From JBBQFC01 sp038321615 (GTDB taxonomy: Bacteria; Bacteroidota; Bacteroidia; Flavobacteriales_D; Cryomorphaceae): 64,000 nt of DNA. The notes under the pieces were generated by a model. That model did no database searches. It was not told the DNA's origin and was given only the letters and a program-made list of their open reading frames with translations. Position numbers and translations under genes: made by a program. The stretch spans positions 1 to 64,000 of the forward strand of contig JBBQFC010000011.1 in assembly GCA_038321615.1 (NCBI GenBank). The letters are read 5' to 3'. Below, piece by piece: positions 61,641-64,000 of the stretch (positions within the stretch are counted from its first letter, which is position 1; the number at the start of each line of letters is the position of its first letter).

Positions 61641-64000
61641 TCCTCGGGCTTATGGAGGGTTTGATCTTCGCTCCCTTCTTCACGGTCATCTTCTTTTGGT
61701 TCTTCGGGTGTTTCCTTATCGGGAAGGGAAGGGATTACAGGATCAGCTTTAAGAAGGTACCGCCACTGGTCAAAATCGCGGTGGAAAAGTACACCAACTC
61801 CTGTTCGAGTAATTCTTCCCACCACAATATCTTCCAAATCTGTTTTACTATAAACCTTAAATCGATAGCGGCCGTCGTCTGTTATTTTGTATTCGATCAC
61901 CACATTTGTCATAATATTATTGCTGCTGCTATTCGCTGCGCTCGATTCGAGCGCAACGGTGCTTCCAACACGCACTACGACGCGTTCGTCGAAAAACGAT
62001 TTGGCCAAATCGATATTTAAGTCGGTATTCCCTTTGCCGGCTCCGCCGCCGTATGACTCTAAGTCAAAATTGAGGTCAACGCCAGCTACGAGTTTATTGC
62101 TCAGAGCATTGAGCTGGTTGGTTAAGATTTTGCTTGCACTGTTTCGCGCTTGATTGGCCACTAAATTATCACTTCCGCCACCGCCGGAGCTCAAAAAGGT
62201 ATTAAATACCAGGAGAGCAACAACCTGCTTATTTCGATCATTTTCATTTTCATTTATTTGATTCAGCCTCGCTTCGACTGCACCGCCCAGCGCTCCTTTG
62301 CTCGCATCGGCAAGTCTTAATTCGAAATTAATTAGGGGATCGTTTAATTCTCCTTCTATTTTCATGGCGATTTCAAATGGTAGTTGCTGGCTAAGAGCTG
62401 CATTACCGCTGGTATTATTATCGCTCGAGAGTAAATTGCTAATGCCGGCCTTCGTTCTGTATGTGGCTTTGATATTGAGCGAGGCATCCATTGCATCGCC
62501 GTTCCAAATTATGACGCTTCCTTTATCAATGTCAAATTTCTTCTTGATTACATCGTAGAGCGTTAATTGGTAAAGTCCATCGGTCACTTCGTAAGTGCCA
62601 TTTAGTTTTAGATTGCCGGCTCGGTCGTAATTTACAGCGAGTTTTCCGCCTCCCCGCACCGTGAGGTAATCGCCTGCCACCGTATCTACGATGACGGTGA
62701 ACCGGGCCGCTTTATCAATTTCGAGTGCACCGCTGAAATCCAAAGTCTTCTCGAATATGTTGGTAATCGTTTTGTCCACTTTAGATCGAAGCAGGATCGG
62801 CGACAAGGAATCTGCGGATTGGTCTTCTTCGATCCAAACTAGCAGGTCCTCGCTGATTTCTTCGATGTCCGACTCGTCGTCGAGGGCGTAACTCAGATCG
62901 GTGCCTTGGGTAATTTTGAGTTTGCTGTCAACGCGAGGTGCGCTTAAATTTCCCTTCACAGAAATATCAGCATCTATAAAAACTTTACCAAAAAGCATAG
63001 GACTATTGGCGCGCTTCAAGTCGATGATTTGAAAATTATTGGCGTTTATATTTAGGTCGGCATCCTGTAAACTCAAATCATCGTGATTGATAAATCCATT
63101 TATTTTGAGTGCGTTTCCGGCCGAGTCGAGTAGGGTAAAGGTGTCGAACACCAATTTATCGGACTCTAATTTGACCTTTTCATTTTCAATACGGTATAAG
63201 GCTCCATTTGCTTTCGCTCGAAGACTAGCGTCGCGCAAGCGCACATCGCCAGTGTAAATGGGGTTATTTACGTTGCCGTTTAGGGCAAAATTTGCTTCAG
63301 CAATTCCCGAACTCTCACTTATGAAATCGCTGGCAATTAGGGGCAGAGCGTCCAGATTAAATTGGACTACCTTTCCTGAAAAATCAAGAATTTGGTCTGA
63401 TGCGACCGTTTTTTGAGATCCGCTGAAATTGAAGTTCAGATCATCGCCCTTGCCATTCACGCTTGCAAAGGTGTAGTCTGGATCAGATTCAACTTCAAAT
63501 GTTATTTTACCTAAATCAAAGCCTGCTACATCCAAATTAGTGAGTTGACCAGAGCCCTTGAGTTCGCCTTCGGGCAATGAAAGGACATTGGCCGAAAGCC
63601 GACCTTTAAGCGGATTGATAGGCGTGGCGAGAATCTGACCCAAATTAGCGAGATCAAACGCCTTTACATCAATTCTTAGCTCCTTGGGTTTGGAGTTGAT
63701 TTCAATCGACTGCCCTTTCTGTGGTGTAGTGAACACCAAATCGTTCGATTGGGATTGAAAGTTCCATGTATTTGCTACACTATCGGTGGTCCAATCTTTG
63801 TCGGCCAGTTGCAGGGTATCGAGCTGCAAATAAGCCAGAGAGCGGTCTCCCGCTGCCTTGCGTTTTAGGTTCCCGAGAATTTTTAAATCGACCCCTTCGG
63901 TAAATGGATTATCGATCTCAAACCGTAGCCGCGAATTAAGTGCTGTACGCAAAGATGCTATGCTAATATTTTCGATAGCAAGGTTATCCACCGAGATATG
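61637..64000 (-). CDS. tamB: TamB (translocation and assembly module), C-terminal part; 5' end outside the window
   Basis: About 787 residues of a TamB protein, open to the right edge, so the N-terminal half (including the membrane anchor) lies beyond 64000. It is a repetitive beta-taco protein spanning the periplasm. The C-terminal DUF490 domain is clear (LKLNGTYEVTDGLYQLTLYD, VEARLNQINENENDRNKQVV, LLVFNTFLSSGG, RITRTGVGVLFHRDFDQWRY). The acidic tail PEEPKEDDREEGSEDQTLHK is unusual and probably disordered. The GTG at 63991 is internal, not the true start. Confidence 0.9.
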   Translation of the reverse strand, partial: HISVDNLAIENISIASLRTALNSRLRFEIDNPFTEGVDLKILGNLKRKAAGDRSLAYLQLDTLQLADKDWTTDSVANTWNFQSQSNDLVFTTPQKGQSIEINSKPKELRIDVKAFDLANLGQILATPINPLKGRLSANVLSLPEGELKGSGQLTNLDVAGFDLGKITFEVESDPDYTFASVNGKGDDLNFNFSGSQKTVASDQILDFSGKVVQFNLDALPLIASDFISESSGIAEANFALNGNVNNPIYTGDVRLRDASLRAKANGALYRIENEKVKLESDKLVFDTFTLLDSAGNALKINGFINHDDLSLQDADLNINANNFQIIDLKRANSPMLFGKVFIDADISVKGNLSAPRVDSKLKITQGTDLSYALDDESDIEEISEDLLVWIEEDQSADSLSPILLRSKVDKTITNIFEKTLDFSGALEIDKAARFTVIVDTVAGDYLTVRGGGKLAVNYDRAGNLKLNGTYEVTDGLYQLTLYDVIKKKFDIDKGSVIIWNGDAMDASLNIKATYRTKAGISNLLSSDNNTSGNAALSQQLPFEIAMKIEGELNDPLINFELRLADASKGALGGAVEARLNQINENENDRNKQVVALLVFNTFLSSGGGGSDNLVANQARNSASKILTNQLNALSNKLVAGVDLNFDLESYGGGAGKGNTDLNIDLAKSFFDERVVVRVGSTVALESSAANSSSNNIMTNVVIEYKITDDGRYRFKVYSKTDLEDIVVGRITRTGVGVLFHRDFDQWRYLLKADPVIPSLPDKETPEEPKEDDREEGSEDQTLHKPEE

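Overview
The window looks like a chromosomal segment of a Bacteroidota bacterium, probably Flavobacteriales or a close relative. It carries two type IX secretion (T9SS) cargo modules with PorP/SprF-like and OmpA-like partners, further T9SS sorting domains, a lipoprotein TamA (TamL) with TamB, a TonB-dependent receptor with a carboxypeptidase-regulatory-like N-terminus, and a TTG-N19-TAnnTTTG promoter in front of a tRNA. Shine-Dalgarno sequences are generally absent. I see no complete insertion sequence, phage, plasmid backbone or CRISPR array; the content is mostly housekeeping and envelope genes.

Layout. 1-6.3 kb: an eroding zinc alcohol dehydrogenase, YceI, an outer-membrane barrel, and a small stress/hibernation-like cluster (acidic protein, HPF, eRF1-like protein), then a DUF937-like protein and a methyltransferase. 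6.3-12.6 kb: a tripartite RND efflux operon and a small conserved membrane-anchored or exported protein. 12.7-21.4 kb: a broken DinB-like gene and T9SS module 1 (a 20-HYR-repeat adhesin-like protein, PorP/SprF, OmpA). 21.4-26.8 kb: ion channel, AlkB-type hydroxylase, LysR regulator divergent from an SbtA-type bicarbonate transporter, DUF58 protein, tRNA-Asp. 27-31.7 kb: a broken YHS gene, a DoxX-like protein, and a tight run of DinB, NRDE, alpha/beta hydrolase, ATP-grasp ligase and LysE-like genes. 31.7-35.3 kb: a cluster of REP-like palindromes, PEP carboxylase, and a TfoX pseudogene. 35.3-41.1 kb: a probable nucleoside uptake and salvage locus (TonB receptor, sugar-kinase-like protein, nucleoside hydrolase). 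41.2-46.5 kb: asparagine synthetase-like protein, a small outer-membrane barrel, a subtilase, and a T9SS-exported repeat protein. 46.5-48.9 kb: ergothioneine genes egtB-egtD plus DUF427. 48.9-54.3 kb: CCA-adding enzyme, a Sua5-like protein lacking catalytic motifs, a GT9 glycosyltransferase, dapD, and a T9SS-exported lipase-like protein. 54.3-55.3 kb: ruvX-clpP. 55.3-59.2 kb: T9SS module 2. 59.3-64 kb: tamL-tamB, with tamB running off the end.

Two themes stand out. First, at least three accessory genes carry clear lesions: an in-frame TAG in a DinB-like gene, a lost start plus TAG in the signal peptide of a YHS gene, and TGA plus TAA in a TfoX gene. Two more are open but have lost family-defining residues (the alcohol dehydrogenase and the Sua5-like protein), and one may be frameshifted near its start (the asparagine synthetase-like gene). 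This suggests ongoing erosion of dispensable genes, or localised assembly errors. Second, the two T9SS modules share the same gene order (type B cargo, PorP/SprF, OmpA), a cargo-dedicated export and anchoring unit duplicated within 45 kb. The best candidates for less-described biology are the ATP-grasp/LysE operon, the nucleoside locus, the REP-like cluster and the motif-less Sua5 homologue.
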